Origin: Kiritimatiellia bacterium
GTDB taxonomy: Bacteria; Verrucomicrobiota; Kiritimatiellia; RFP12; UBA1067
Assembly (NCBI GenBank): GCA_900771305.1
Contig: CAAGNL010000532.1
Location: 1 to 15,853 of the forward strand
Length of the DNA stretch: 15,853 bases
Direction: 5' to 3'
The notes beneath the pieces were generated by a model. It did no database searches, was not told where the DNA came from, and was given only the letters and a program-made list of their open reading frames with translations. Below are positions 7,901 to 15,833 of this stretch, piece by piece (position 1 is the first letter of the stretch; every line of letters starts with the position of its first letter). The translations under genes and the position numbers were made by a program.

Positions 7901-8085
7901 ACATGCTCTGTCCGTTCGCCGGTTCCTTCGCCGAGGCGAACACCTGGACGGACGAGGAGAAGGCGACCTTCCTCCATTTCCAGGGGAAGCGCGTCAAATA
8001 TGCGGAACGCGAGTTGGAGGATCTGCGGCGGCGCTTCTACGACGGCGACGGCGCGGGAAGCGGCACGGTCCTCTTCCTGCCATGA
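4942..8085 (+). CDS. Secreted c-type cytochrome: discoidin-like + PD40 propeller + HZS-alpha-like domain
   Basis: The 1047-residue protein starts with a signal peptide (basic MMKNK, hydrophobic stretch, likely cleavage near residue 22), so it acts outside the cytoplasm. Residues about 25-180 look like an F5/8-type-C (discoidin) domain (AAEKMIDGDLNTYACF, later a VLDLGAVQEVGGLKF strand). Residues about 355-560 are PD40/TolB-like propeller blades (LPNGDIVFTSTRYS at 416; DIYTCRADGSFLRRLT). Residues about 610-800 match the middle domain of hydrazine synthase alpha-like proteins, ending in MRSWATLQPGEYFGCIGCH with heme motif CIGCH at 792-796. A second heme motif, CVKCH at 881-885, follows REIQPILDRN in a PSD1-type cytochrome arrangement. 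Related proteins are frequent in Planctomycetes and Verrucomicrobia that are not anammox bacteria. No partner subunits are seen here, so hydrazine chemistry is not implied. The start has AAAGG about 7-10 bases upstream. The substrate is unknown. Confidence 0.87.
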   Translation: MMKNKMVVLGLCAAMFCGVGAGEMRPVAVTTATETYNAQFAAEKMIDGDLNTYACFQDDSRDGTDPLCDPAFAKAPVTCSFVLDLGAVQEVGGLKFTARNCWAPTMASSVTVWKADDPQGRKGLKRLVADAQLPQVVNAYAAYATWPKTRARHLLVRVNDANRKPIVNGWFNNVMWDWARMRGDPISGDGKWYNCQIAEIAAIDELPSDAPRPNADDVAFPRERLIRDWVYQDFGLAGWPKYLAMSEAEKRDYVAKCEARRKARLATVRAKARQFIYTKNHVMGGEQGLVSAYDQWDDQVKTEKGNHRGWAACSADSTDGVPMTEIGSQLCLGTINEDGSITHEVLIDKPEGFIAHPNLSWDGTTLLFDMRDNHDRDCTSLYKMDLATRRVTRLTFPEKGADGKDLAVTDSEPKWLPNGDIVFTSTRYSRICDCWYRAGGDIYTCRADGSFLRRLTNDELMSNLPQVTEDGRIVFTRWEYNSRTALYLHPLMVMNPDGTGQTEWYGNNSDFPSSIIHANPVPGSRKLLGIIAGHHAPYKGKLALIDRAEGTQAGEGIEFVAGAAPSRKPGRQREVVKPRKFNDFRIDIFGQDGPQWAECFAFDEDNYFVSFVPEGCGRMYGPYWPRFGAYWQSSDGARELLAYDWRQCAGGIIPVMTRKVPVKRVDATHPEENDGTFYVQDVYLGPGLEGIPRGTVKKLRVMALEYRTARIGWCGNGGEYESGLNQTPIALNSGAWDVHHVLGEVDVEADGSCAFKVPARQAVFFHLLDGEGKAVQVMRSWATLQPGEYFGCIGCHEEKRDALPPDARKTTIALSKPPQALKPFANGTKEHPLVARFRTEKWTDSVANFLGVNAPRSTDPDVPVDGFSFRREIQPILDRNCVKCHDSRHKTLNLTSERFPDDKVWRMNVNYYNPKRAWSQSYVNLTAHGNPDKCPWMKWLKPRSRTMMLPPYHIGACKSPIFEKFDGAHHGAKLTDNEKRVFACWIDMLCPFAGSFAEANTWTDEEKATFLHFQGKRVKYAERELEDLRRRFYDGDGAGSGTVLFLP

Positions 8086-8288
8086 CGCCGGCGATCGCCT
8101 CCACGCACTGGTATCGGTTCAAGGCGGTGCTTGACATGCGGGCGCGGACAGACGACGTGACGGTCTACGACCAGGGCACGGCGCATCCGACGGCCGCGTC
8201 GCCGAACGACCCCGAGGACCCGGGGCTCGTGCTCTATGACAACCTGAAGGTCTCGACGCCGTCGGTCCTGTGCATCGTCGTTCGCTAA
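8082..8288 (+). pseudogene. Fragment resembling the C-terminal end of a lectin-like (LamG/ConA fold) secreted protein
   Basis: A 68-codon frame starts at an ATG that overlaps the cytochrome stop codon as ATGA (8082-8085). The peptide contains HWYRFKAVLDMRARTDD and VTVYDQGT followed by GLVLYDNLKV. That is the pattern of the closing strands of concanavalin-fold or LamG-like domains, where a ligand 'WYRF..VLDM....TVYD' strand pair precedes the end of the sheet. It has no signal peptide, is far too short for the fold, and lacks an obvious ribosome site of its own. I therefore read it as the remnant of a lost gene rather than a functional small protein, though translation by coupling is possible. 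Bases 8289-8354 after it hold nothing I can name. Confidence 0.45.
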
Positions 8289-8354
8289 GCTAACGGATTT
8301 CTCACGCCGGCGTAACCTGTCGCTCACGAAGCTTTGGAAGAATGTCCCGCAACA

Positions 8355-8384
8355 GGAGACCAAGGCAATGGAGACTAGGGTAAT
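8355..8384 (+). repeat. 15-bp tandem duplication carrying two Shine-Dalgarno/ATG pairs
   Basis: Two adjacent 15-base units (8355-8369 and 8370-8384) match at 12 of 15 positions; each begins GGAGAC and ends AAT. The first unit provides GGAG for the ATG at 8368 and the second provides GGAG for the ATG at 8383, each with a 9-base spacer. The giant gene therefore has two equally placed in-frame starts. Confidence 0.7.
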
Positions 8385-11300
8385 GAAGCATGTACTGATC
8401 GGATGCGCGGCGCTCGCGGCGCTGGGCGCGTGGGCGGACCTGTCGGTCACGTCGTCGTTGGACGGCACGACGCTGTCGTACACCGTCTCGGGGGCGGTGG
8501 CCGCCGCGACGGACCGTCCCGTCTACCTCGCGTGGGGCGAGACCGACGGCGGAACGGACTGGGCGAAGTGGGAGGAGTCCCAGAAAGTCGGCACGCTCGC
8601 GGCGAACGCGACGTCGATGACATTCACGCTTCCGGCGCGGATCAAGGGGGCCTGCCCGATGCGCGTCTTCCTCTTCTCGGGCACGGACGGCGCGACCGTC
8701 TGGCTCGACGCGATCCGGGCCAACAGCGACCAGTACCTCAACACGGGCATCAGGCCGGATTCGAAGACCGCCTGCTTCGCCGACTACAAGATGAACGACA
8801 ACGGCGTCCAACAGCGCATCTTCGGCATGGACGGCACGGTCTGCTTCCAGACGTACGTCAACGGCAACGGGCAGTGGGCCTACACCTACAAGGACGGCGC
8901 GGGCGACTGGCAGGGGCTGGGCGTCAACGTGACGACGACCGACCGCGTGCAGTACCTCGTGGACGGCTACAACAACTTCCTGCGCCTCCAGTACGGCGGC
9001 GTCGACAAGAAGGCGGTCATCGGGCTTTCCGGCACGCGCACGAAGGAGGGCACGAACCCGGTCGGCGTCTTCACCCATCTCTCGGGCAGCGGCGGCACCC
9101 GCTACACGAACACGGAAAATCCGCACAATTCGTATACCTACGCCGACCTCTACGGCTTCTACATGAAGAAGAGCGGTACACTCGTCTGCAACCTGAAGCC
9201 CTGCAGGAAGGACGGCGTCGCGTGCGCGTACGACGGCATCCAGCAGAAGTACCTCATGAGCGGCACGGCGAACGCGTTCGACGGCGTCGATCCGATCGGC
9301 GAGGTGGTCGACAGCGGAGTCGAAAGCGACACCGTCGTCTTCCAGGGCGTCGGCGCGGACCCGCTCGCGGCGGACAAGGTGACGGGCGCCTACAACGTGC
9401 GCCTCGACGGCGGCATCGTCCAGATGAACACGGCGAACGCCTACACGGGCTTCACGTGGCTCACGCGCGGCACGCTGTGGATGGACGAGATCATCAACGA
9501 CACGCTGGGCGCGCTGGGCGCGAAGGGACCGCTCGTGCTCGGCCCCGGCACGCTCTCGTGGAACGGCGGCACGGGCGTCTACAACGGCGACGTGACGACG
9601 AAGCTCGACTATGTCAACAACGGCAAGGAGGGCTTCTCCCCGGCGACGGTCTTCGATATCGCGGAAGGCGGCGACCTGACGCTCGGCGGCGGATTCGACA
9701 ACCCGCAGGGCGCGTTCGTCAAGACCGGCAAGGGCACGCTGCGCATCCCGGGCGGCGAAGGGAAGACGATCACGCTGGCGGCGACGGGCGGCTACGTGGA
9801 CGCGCTCTGCCTGCAGGCGCTCGACTTCAACGCGAACGGCGATTCGCCGACGAAGGGCTATGCGGGCTTCACCCTCGCGGGCGGCACGCTCGTCCTGGGC
9901 GAGAAGGGCGGCACGTTCAACATCAACGGCAGCGCGTCCGACGTCATGATCGGCACGATGACGAAGGACCCCGTCCGCGACGCCGGCCAGCAGGAGGACG
10001 GCAACGGCGTCCTCGAGGTCCGCGGCGGCACGGTCAACATCAACAACTGGCTCGGCATGGGCGCGAAGTGCGGCTTCGAGACGACCACGCCGGACTACGT
10101 TCCCGAATCGGGCATCCGCGTCTACGGCGGCAAGCTCGTCGCGAAGAAGGCGCTCGGCATGGGCCGCAACAAGGCCGCCGTGCCGCAGAAGGACGCGGAC
10201 GGGAACTGGATCAGGATGCGCACGAAGACCTTCGTCGAGGTCCACGGCGGTACGTTCGAGGTCTGGAACGACGGCGGCCGCATCTCGCCGTGCGACGACG
10301 CGGGCGCGGATTCGCGCATCCTCGTCGACGGCGGCAAGCTCTTCCTGCGCGGCACGATCAAGGACGGCGTCCCGACGACGAGTGCCGAAATGTCGGTCGG
10401 CTGCTGCTCGGACTGTGACAACACGATCCCGACGCGCTGCGACCTGACGGTGTCGGGTTCGGGCGTCATCGAGTCGACGGGCTTCTCCATCGCCACCGGC
10501 CGTGAGAACGTCATGTTCGACATCCTGGTGAAGGACGGCGGCAATCTCCGCTGGAACACGCTGCAGAAGAAGAACACGAAGGCCGGCTCGAAGATGGACG
10601 TCCTCTTCGACGGCGGCCGGACGGAGCTCCGCTATGCGGGCTACACGACCTGGATCCAGCCCGACATCGACACCTTCAAGGTCGGCACGCGCGGCATGAC
10701 CTTCACGGTCGGCACCGATGCGAACCAGAACGTCCGGAACAACATCAACAAGACGATCACGGCCGCGACGACGTATCCGGAGGAAGAGGACAGGGGCGTC
10801 ACGTTCACGGCCGGCAACGCAACGCGCAACTCGGGCTTCCGCTTCATGGTGCCGCAGGCGTGGGCGGGTCCGACCCGCATCGCGAAGTGGGGCATTGCGG
10901 AACTCGCCGCGACGGGCGCGTTTCCGGCGGGGAGCGCGGTCACGCTCGAGGGCACGGGCTCGCTGACGGTCACCAACGCGCCGCAGACGTTCGCCGTGTT
11001 CATGGTCGGGGACGGTTCGCTCGGCGGCGCCGCGAAGCTCGCGATCCAGAAGGACTGCGCGATCACGGCGGACAAGTTCGAGACGACGGCGGGCACGACG
11101 CTCGCGCTTTCGCTCTACGCGACGAAGGGCGGCACGGACTTCCCGGCCGACGGCGCGTACGACGTCCTTGTCGTGCCGCTCGCCGACCTGCATGCGCTCA
11201 AGGCGCTCGCGAAGACCGCGGTCTGCGCCAACCTGCCGGAAGACAAGGGCTGCGTCTTCTCGGTCGCGATGGGCGAGGCGACGGCCACGCTCAAGGCGAC

Positions 11301-14300
11301 GATCGGCGCGCCGGTCGACGACGCGCTCGTCTTTCAGAACGCGACGGGGGCCGAAGACGACCCGATCACGTTCAACGGTCCGGTCGCGGGGATCCGCTCG
11401 ATCACGACGAACCCGACGGCGACGGGCGGCGGCCTGGTCGACCTCGGCGATTCGCTGGCGGACTACGACGGCGTCCTCTCGGTCGGCAGCGGCACGACGA
11501 AGCTCGGCAGCCTCGCGTTCGCGGAGGAGTTCGGCGACGTGCTCACGCTCGGCCGCGGCACGCTCTGGTACACGGGCTCGGGCGAGACGATCGCGGGCCT
11601 GCTCGTCAACCCGGGGGAGAACGCGAGCTCGGTCCTGAAGATCGACCACGACCTCACGCTCACCGGCATCAGCGTCGGCATGGGCGCGCTCCTGAAGAAG
11701 GGCGAAGGCGATCTGGTGTTCAAGGGCAACGGTGACTTCGTCCCCGGCAACGCGAACAACGCGTTCGGCCGCTCGGCGAACGACTCCGTGAAGCCGAACG
11801 GCGACTCGCCCACGACGGGCCTCAAGAGCCTCATGGTGTCCGAGGGCCGCGTCGTGATCGGCACGAAGGACGATCCCGCGGATGCGCCGAACGTGTCCGT
11901 CGGCATCAACATGGCCGTCGGCTGCCGCACGACGACCGAGAAGGACGAACGCCGCGAGACGGCGGGCGAGTTCGTGCTCAACAACGGCGTCTTCACGAGC
12001 CCCGACTATGTCTACTTCGGCTTCTACAACGGCACGCCGTGGACGGATCCCGACGGCGAACTGCGGCCGAAGATCACGGTCAACGGCGGCGTCTTCAACG
12101 CGAAGGCGATCCGCATGGGCCACGACGGCTACGGCAACATGATGACGGCGTCGCCGACCCTCGAGGTCAACGGCGGCGAGGTGAACCTCTCGACCTATCT
12201 CGAGATCGGCTACAGCCCGTACACGCAGACGACGGACTTCACGCCGGTCGACACGCTCGTCGTGACGGGCGGCGTCCTCCGGACGGGAAATAACCTGAAC
12301 ATGGGCTCCAACGCAAAGTCCCCCCAGGGCCGCATCATCGTCGGCGGCACGGGCGTCCTCGACGTCCACGGCACGATCAACGCCGCCGCCGTCGTGACGG
12401 AGCGTCTCCAGCAGGTCTTCCTCGAGGAGGGCGGCAACATCCGCACGTGCTACCGCATCTGGTCGGACAACGGCGCTAACAGCGAGATCTACTTCCGCGG
12501 CGGCAAGTGGACGATTGGCGTCGGCCGCCAGGGCGTCTACAACCCCGCGATCGAATACTGGAGGCACGCCTATGTCGGCAGGGGCGGGCTCTGGATGGAC
12601 TTCTCCGAGTGGGAGAAGGGGCCGAGCGACAGCTCGTCGGTCGAATGGAGGCAGAAGTTCGAGCGCGACCCCGCGCTCGCCGAGGGCGAGACGGACGGCG
12701 GCCTTCTGTTCGACGGCCACACGACGGCGATCTTCCGGCCGGGTGCGAACGGCTCGACCTTCTCGGGTCCGGTCGTCGCGACGAACGGCTTCATCGTCGG
12801 CGTCGACAACGGCTGCGACTACTTCCTGAACAAGACGTTCGTCGTCCACGAGGACGGCGGCCTGCGCGCGTCGGGCAACGGCATGTTCTTCGCCGACCTC
12901 ACGCTCGGCACGGCGGGCGGCTCGAAGCCGGTCACGCTCAACTTCTGCAACAACGCCGAGTTCAAGCCGGTCGTCTCCGACAAGGTCAAGGTGCTCTCCC
13001 CGGTCACGGTGAGCTTCCACCGCCCCGGCGGCTCGTGCAACACGTACACGATGCGCGAGGGCACGATCGACGTCCTCTACTACAGGCCGGAGGACGAGGC
13101 GAACGTGCCGCTCGAGCTGTTCGTCGCGAACGACAAGTTCCCGGCCTACACGATGACGTTCGAGAAGGGCGAGGTGACGGCGGACGCGACCGGCACGGCG
13201 GCGCAGTACATCGGCTGGAAGCGCGTGACGGCGACGATCGCGCTCGACCCGAACGCGGCGAGCGACGTCTGGACGAACGTGACGACGGGCGGCGCATGGG
13301 AGGACGCGGCGAACTGGAACGGCGACACGACGCCGGACGCGATGGGTGCGCTTGTCCGCTTCGACCCGGCGACGGGCGCGGCGATTCCGGTGACGGTCGC
13401 CGAGACGCACACGGCGGGTCGCGTGACGCTTCAGGCGGCGGACGCCGAGAAGGGCTACACGCTTTCGGGCGCGCCCATTAACCTCAATCACGAGGACATG
13501 TTCGTGGCGCCGAGCCTGACGGTGGTGAGCGGTACGCATACGCTGGCAAACGGACTTGTCACGGACGACACTTACGTTCGCTCGAATGAAACGACGGCGA
13601 ACGGCGGGCGTACGGGTGCGATTGCGCTCGACGTGCAGACGGGTGCGAAGCTGACGGTGACCGGTCCGATCACGACCGACTCCAAGCGCGAGGTCTTCGT
13701 CAACAATCCGAAGGGTCAGAACGGCGGTCTCACGATTCTCAACGGCGACCTCCACACGAAGGAGGTGCGTGTCGAGTCGGGTACGGCCGAGATCGCGGAT
13801 CTCGCGAAGCTCAACGGGGCGACGCTCCGCATCGGACCTGCGACCGTGAACCTGACGGGCGAGGACGCCGAGACGGACAGCGCGGTCGTCACCGACCCGG
13901 GGGCGACGAAGAAGACGTCCGTCCTGCGCGTCGCGAACAAGCTGACGCTCAACGGCACGATCACGGCGGGCACGAACGGGAACCTCATCAAGACGGGTCC
14001 GGGCGAGCTCGTGCTCAATGCGCGGGGCAATAACCAGCTCGGCGGGATGAACGACGTGACGGACTGGAACAACGATACGGCGTGGCCGGCGAACGGCGAT
14101 TCGCTCGTCCAGGGCAACTCGCCGTTCTGCCTTGACGAAGGTACGGTCACGTTCGGTCGTCCGGGACAGTTCGTGGCGTTCGGCAACAACAGCGACATCT
14201 TCATCGGCTCGCAGCGTCGCGGCTGGGACTACACGACCGACAAGGTGACGCTCAACATGATGGGCGGTACGGCCTCGGCCCGCACGATGGGCATCGGCCA

Positions 14301-15513
14301 CGGCATGCGCCGCGGCGCGACGGGGGATGATCTCGCTTATGTCGAGTTCAACCAGTACGACGGCGTCTTCACGAACACGGTGAACGTCTACATCGGCTAC
14401 GACCTCACGAAGTACGACAGCCACATCCGCGCGACGATGAACCTCTTCGGTGGCGAGTACCTCGTCGGCAACTACGTCCGCCTCGGCCAGACGTACAACA
14501 AGACGGGGGCGAATGCGCCGCTGTCGACGCTGAACGTGGACGGCGGCACGCTCCGCTTCACCCACACGTCCCAGACGGACCGCAACGGCAACATCTACGT
14601 GCCGTACGCGGAGGGCGTCGACCAGCTCAAGAGCAGCCAGAACCGCGCATCCGACGCCGTGCTCAACCTGAAGGGCGGCGCGATCGAGAACGCGCACCTG
14701 GTCCTTGTCGGCCAGAACGGCGCGCGGGGCGAGGTGCATCTCGACGGTGGCCTCCTCGACTGCGAGAACATCCTGCACGACGGCTCGATGGACAACACCT
14801 ACTACTACGCCTCGTACAAGGTGGCGGACGGCACGTCGTACGTCTACTTCAACGGCGGCATCCTCGCGCCGCGGGCGAAGATGGACTCGGCGAAGGACAC
14901 GAAGAAGTCCCTGGCGCGCAACGCGACCTTCGGCGGCTTCACCGAGGCCGTGGTCCAGGCCGGCGGCGCGAAGATCTCGACGGCGAACTGCGCGGCGGAG
15001 CGCTATACGGTTGCCCAGGAGCTGAAGCATGACGCGGCGCTCGGCGCGACGGCCGACGGCGGCCTCGAGAAGCTCGGTGCGGGCACGCTCGCGCTCGCGG
15101 TGCCGTCCACCTACACGGGCGACACCGTGGTTCGCGAAGGCACGCTGCTGGTGCCGGCGGCCGCCCCGGCGGGCGCGATCCTGCCGAACTCGGTGGTCGA
15201 GGTCTGCGAGGGCGCGACGCTCGCGTTCGAGACCGACGCGAAGGCCGAGCTCCAGGGCCTCAAGATCGGCGAGACGGCCGGCACGGTCGCGGGTCTGCGC
15301 CTCGCGCCGGGCATGAGCGTGTACCTGCCGGCGGGCGCCGTGAAGGGCATGAAGCTGCCGCTCGCGGTCGAAGGCTGCGCGAACCCGTCCCGCCTCGCGG
15401 GCGTGAACGTCTTCGTGGACGGCGTCGCCGACACGCGCCTCGGCCTCGAGCTGAAGGCCGACGGCCTCTACCTCGGCGGCTCGAAGCGCTCCACGGTGAT
15501 CATCATCCGCTGA
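8368..15513 (+). CDS. Giant secreted beta-helix protein with autotransporter-associated (PATR-like) repeats
   Basis: The 2381-residue protein is predicted to be exported and surface-associated or extracellular. The signal peptide is best read from the second Met (MKHVLIGCAALAALGAWA, cut before DLSV), so the ATG at 8383 may be the true start. Residues about 112-305 form a LamG/concanavalin-like domain (DQYLNTGIRPDSKTACF; later LVCNLKPCRKDGVACAYDG). The rest is a beta-solenoid of short Gly-rich strands (GGTLVLG, VNGGEVNL, VDGGTLRF). Three long homologous modules begin near residues 452, 1110 and 1875 with K-T/K-G-x-G-x-L, each followed by an NGDS motif (490, 1144, 1909). A W..GGAWEDAANW motif lies near 1635-1650. 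A classic PATR motif (EKLGAGTLALAVPSTYTGDT) begins at about 2234. The C-terminus ends in a short strand and Arg (STVIIIR). No 12-strand autotransporter barrel, PEP-CTERM or LPXTG signal is visible. Codon use is strongly G+C-biased. Adhesion or a surface-coat role is inferred only from the family. Confidence 0.88.
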   Translation: METRVMKHVLIGCAALAALGAWADLSVTSSLDGTTLSYTVSGAVAAATDRPVYLAWGETDGGTDWAKWEESQKVGTLAANATSMTFTLPARIKGACPMRVFLFSGTDGATVWLDAIRANSDQYLNTGIRPDSKTACFADYKMNDNGVQQRIFGMDGTVCFQTYVNGNGQWAYTYKDGAGDWQGLGVNVTTTDRVQYLVDGYNNFLRLQYGGVDKKAVIGLSGTRTKEGTNPVGVFTHLSGSGGTRYTNTENPHNSYTYADLYGFYMKKSGTLVCNLKPCRKDGVACAYDGIQQKYLMSGTANAFDGVDPIGEVVDSGVESDTVVFQGVGADPLAADKVTGAYNVRLDGGIVQMNTANAYTGFTWLTRGTLWMDEIINDTLGALGAKGPLVLGPGTLSWNGGTGVYNGDVTTKLDYVNNGKEGFSPATVFDIAEGGDLTLGGGFDNPQGAFVKTGKGTLRIPGGEGKTITLAATGGYVDALCLQALDFNANGDSPTKGYAGFTLAGGTLVLGEKGGTFNINGSASDVMIGTMTKDPVRDAGQQEDGNGVLEVRGGTVNINNWLGMGAKCGFETTTPDYVPESGIRVYGGKLVAKKALGMGRNKAAVPQKDADGNWIRMRTKTFVEVHGGTFEVWNDGGRISPCDDAGADSRILVDGGKLFLRGTIKDGVPTTSAEMSVGCCSDCDNTIPTRCDLTVSGSGVIESTGFSIATGRENVMFDILVKDGGNLRWNTLQKKNTKAGSKMDVLFDGGRTELRYAGYTTWIQPDIDTFKVGTRGMTFTVGTDANQNVRNNINKTITAATTYPEEEDRGVTFTAGNATRNSGFRFMVPQAWAGPTRIAKWGIAELAATGAFPAGSAVTLEGTGSLTVTNAPQTFAVFMVGDGSLGGAAKLAIQKDCAITADKFETTAGTTLALSLYATKGGTDFPADGAYDVLVVPLADLHALKALAKTAVCANLPEDKGCVFSVAMGEATATLKATIGAPVDDALVFQNATGAEDDPITFNGPVAGIRSITTNPTATGGGLVDLGDSLADYDGVLSVGSGTTKLGSLAFAEEFGDVLTLGRGTLWYTGSGETIAGLLVNPGENASSVLKIDHDLTLTGISVGMGALLKKGEGDLVFKGNGDFVPGNANNAFGRSANDSVKPNGDSPTTGLKSLMVSEGRVVIGTKDDPADAPNVSVGINMAVGCRTTTEKDERRETAGEFVLNNGVFTSPDYVYFGFYNGTPWTDPDGELRPKITVNGGVFNAKAIRMGHDGYGNMMTASPTLEVNGGEVNLSTYLEIGYSPYTQTTDFTPVDTLVVTGGVLRTGNNLNMGSNAKSPQGRIIVGGTGVLDVHGTINAAAVVTERLQQVFLEEGGNIRTCYRIWSDNGANSEIYFRGGKWTIGVGRQGVYNPAIEYWRHAYVGRGGLWMDFSEWEKGPSDSSSVEWRQKFERDPALAEGETDGGLLFDGHTTAIFRPGANGSTFSGPVVATNGFIVGVDNGCDYFLNKTFVVHEDGGLRASGNGMFFADLTLGTAGGSKPVTLNFCNNAEFKPVVSDKVKVLSPVTVSFHRPGGSCNTYTMREGTIDVLYYRPEDEANVPLELFVANDKFPAYTMTFEKGEVTADATGTAAQYIGWKRVTATIALDPNAASDVWTNVTTGGAWEDAANWNGDTTPDAMGALVRFDPATGAAIPVTVAETHTAGRVTLQAADAEKGYTLSGAPINLNHEDMFVAPSLTVVSGTHTLANGLVTDDTYVRSNETTANGGRTGAIALDVQTGAKLTVTGPITTDSKREVFVNNPKGQNGGLTILNGDLHTKEVRVESGTAEIADLAKLNGATLRIGPATVNLTGEDAETDSAVVTDPGATKKTSVLRVANKLTLNGTITAGTNGNLIKTGPGELVLNARGNNQLGGMNDVTDWNNDTAWPANGDSLVQGNSPFCLDEGTVTFGRPGQFVAFGNNSDIFIGSQRRGWDYTTDKVTLNMMGGTASARTMGIGHGMRRGATGDDLAYVEFNQYDGVFTNTVNVYIGYDLTKYDSHIRATMNLFGGEYLVGNYVRLGQTYNKTGANAPLSTLNVDGGTLRFTHTSQTDRNGNIYVPYAEGVDQLKSSQNRASDAVLNLKGGAIENAHLVLVGQNGARGEVHLDGGLLDCENILHDGSMDNTYYYASYKVADGTSYVYFNGGILAPRAKMDSAKDTKKSLARNATFGGFTEAVVQAGGAKISTANCAAERYTVAQELKHDAALGATADGGLEKLGAGTLALAVPSTYTGDTVVREGTLLVPAAAPAGAILPNSVVEVCEGATLAFETDAKAELQGLKIGETAGTVAGLRLAPGMSVYLPAGAVKGMKLPLAVEGCANPSRLAGVNVFVDGVADTRLGLELKADGLYLGGSKRSTVIIIR
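9718..10640 (+). repeat. Beta-helix module A of the giant protein
   Basis: The module opens with KTGKGTLRI (residue 452 onward), carries NGDSPTKG at about 490 and then GGTLVLGEKGG, VMIGTMT, RGGTVNINNWLGMG, YGGKLVAKKALGMG and HGGTFEVW. The order of these landmarks is repeated in the two other modules. The right boundary is approximate. Confidence 0.6.
11689..12470 (+). repeat. Beta-helix module B of the giant protein
   Basis: The module opens with LLKKGEGDLVFKGNGDF (from residue 1108), has NGDSPTTG at 1144, then EGRVVIGTKDD, NNGVFTSPDYVYFGF, NGGVFNAKAIRMG, NGGEVNLSTYLEIG and TGGVLRTGNNLNMG, in parallel with modules A and C. The right boundary is approximate. Confidence 0.6.
13984..14790 (+). 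repeat. Beta-helix module C of the giant protein
   Basis: The module opens with LIKTGPGELVLNARGNN (from residue 1873), has NGDSLVQG at 1909, then EGTVTFGRPGQ, MGGTASARTMGIG, FGGEYLVGNYVRLG and DGGTLRFTH, matching the landmark order of modules A and B. The right boundary is approximate. Confidence 0.6.
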
Positions 15514-15639
15514 TGAACCTGTCAGACCATGGTGAGATTCGTGGCGGATTCCTCTCGTCCGCGGCGCTCTCCGGCAAGGACGTGCTCGAGGTCTCCGTCT
15601 ACGGCGACGGCGGTCGTCAGGGTGCAGTAGGTCTGGGAA

Positions 15640-15833
15640 TCAGGGCTTCCGCTGCACCTTCTGCCAGGCCAGGGGCGAGAGGCCGGTGTCGCGCTTGAAC
15701 TGGCGGCGGAAGAGCGTCTCGCTGCGCCAGCCGCAGCGGGATGCGACCGCGCCGCAGGCCGTTCGGCCGTTTGCGAGGAGCGCCTTGGCGGCGTCGAGCC
15801 GGACGCGGAGGATCTCCTCGTCGAAGGTGCGGC
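15640..15833 (-). CDS. AraC-family transcriptional regulator, C-terminal fragment
   Basis: The last 63 codons of an AraC/XylS-type regulator end at TGA 15642-15640. They cover most of the two-helix DNA-binding domain: RLDAAKALLANG (helix and first turn), VASRCGWRSETLFRRQFK (second helix-turn-helix with the usual R-C-G-W and F-x-R-x-F-K pattern), and the closing motif DTGLSPLAW. The ligand-binding or sensor part is cut off by the contig end, and the final 20 bases beyond it are not genomic. It converges on the giant gene, with 126 bases between the two stop codons (15514-15639). I see no recognisable gene or clear terminator hairpin in that gap. What it regulates cannot be told from the fragment. 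Confidence 0.85.

Noticed and set aside
5959..7977. A 672-codon minus-strand frame opposite the cytochrome gene
   Set aside because: Its translation is Arg/His/Ala/Val-rich with no recognisable domain, while the plus-strand frame has a signal peptide, propeller motifs and two heme motifs.
4942..8085. Hydrazine synthase / anammox metabolism
   Set aside because: Only a domain similar to the HZS alpha subunit is present. The other subunits are absent, the protein carries extra domains, and such proteins are widespread in non-anammox PVC bacteria.
8302..15030. A 2242-codon open frame on the minus strand antisense to the giant gene
   Set aside because: It lies codon-for-codon opposite the sense frame, so it stays open simply because the sense gene avoids TTA, CTA and TCA over about 2220 codons, as expected from its strong G+C-biased codon use. 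The product is Arg/Val/Ala/Asp-rich with no domain, signal peptide or ribosome site.
15513..15698. A 61-codon plus-strand frame starting at the TGATG end of the giant gene
   Set aside because: It has no ribosome site beyond the overlap, no recognisable family, and runs into the AraC gene on the opposite strand, which has a clear helix-turn-helix domain.
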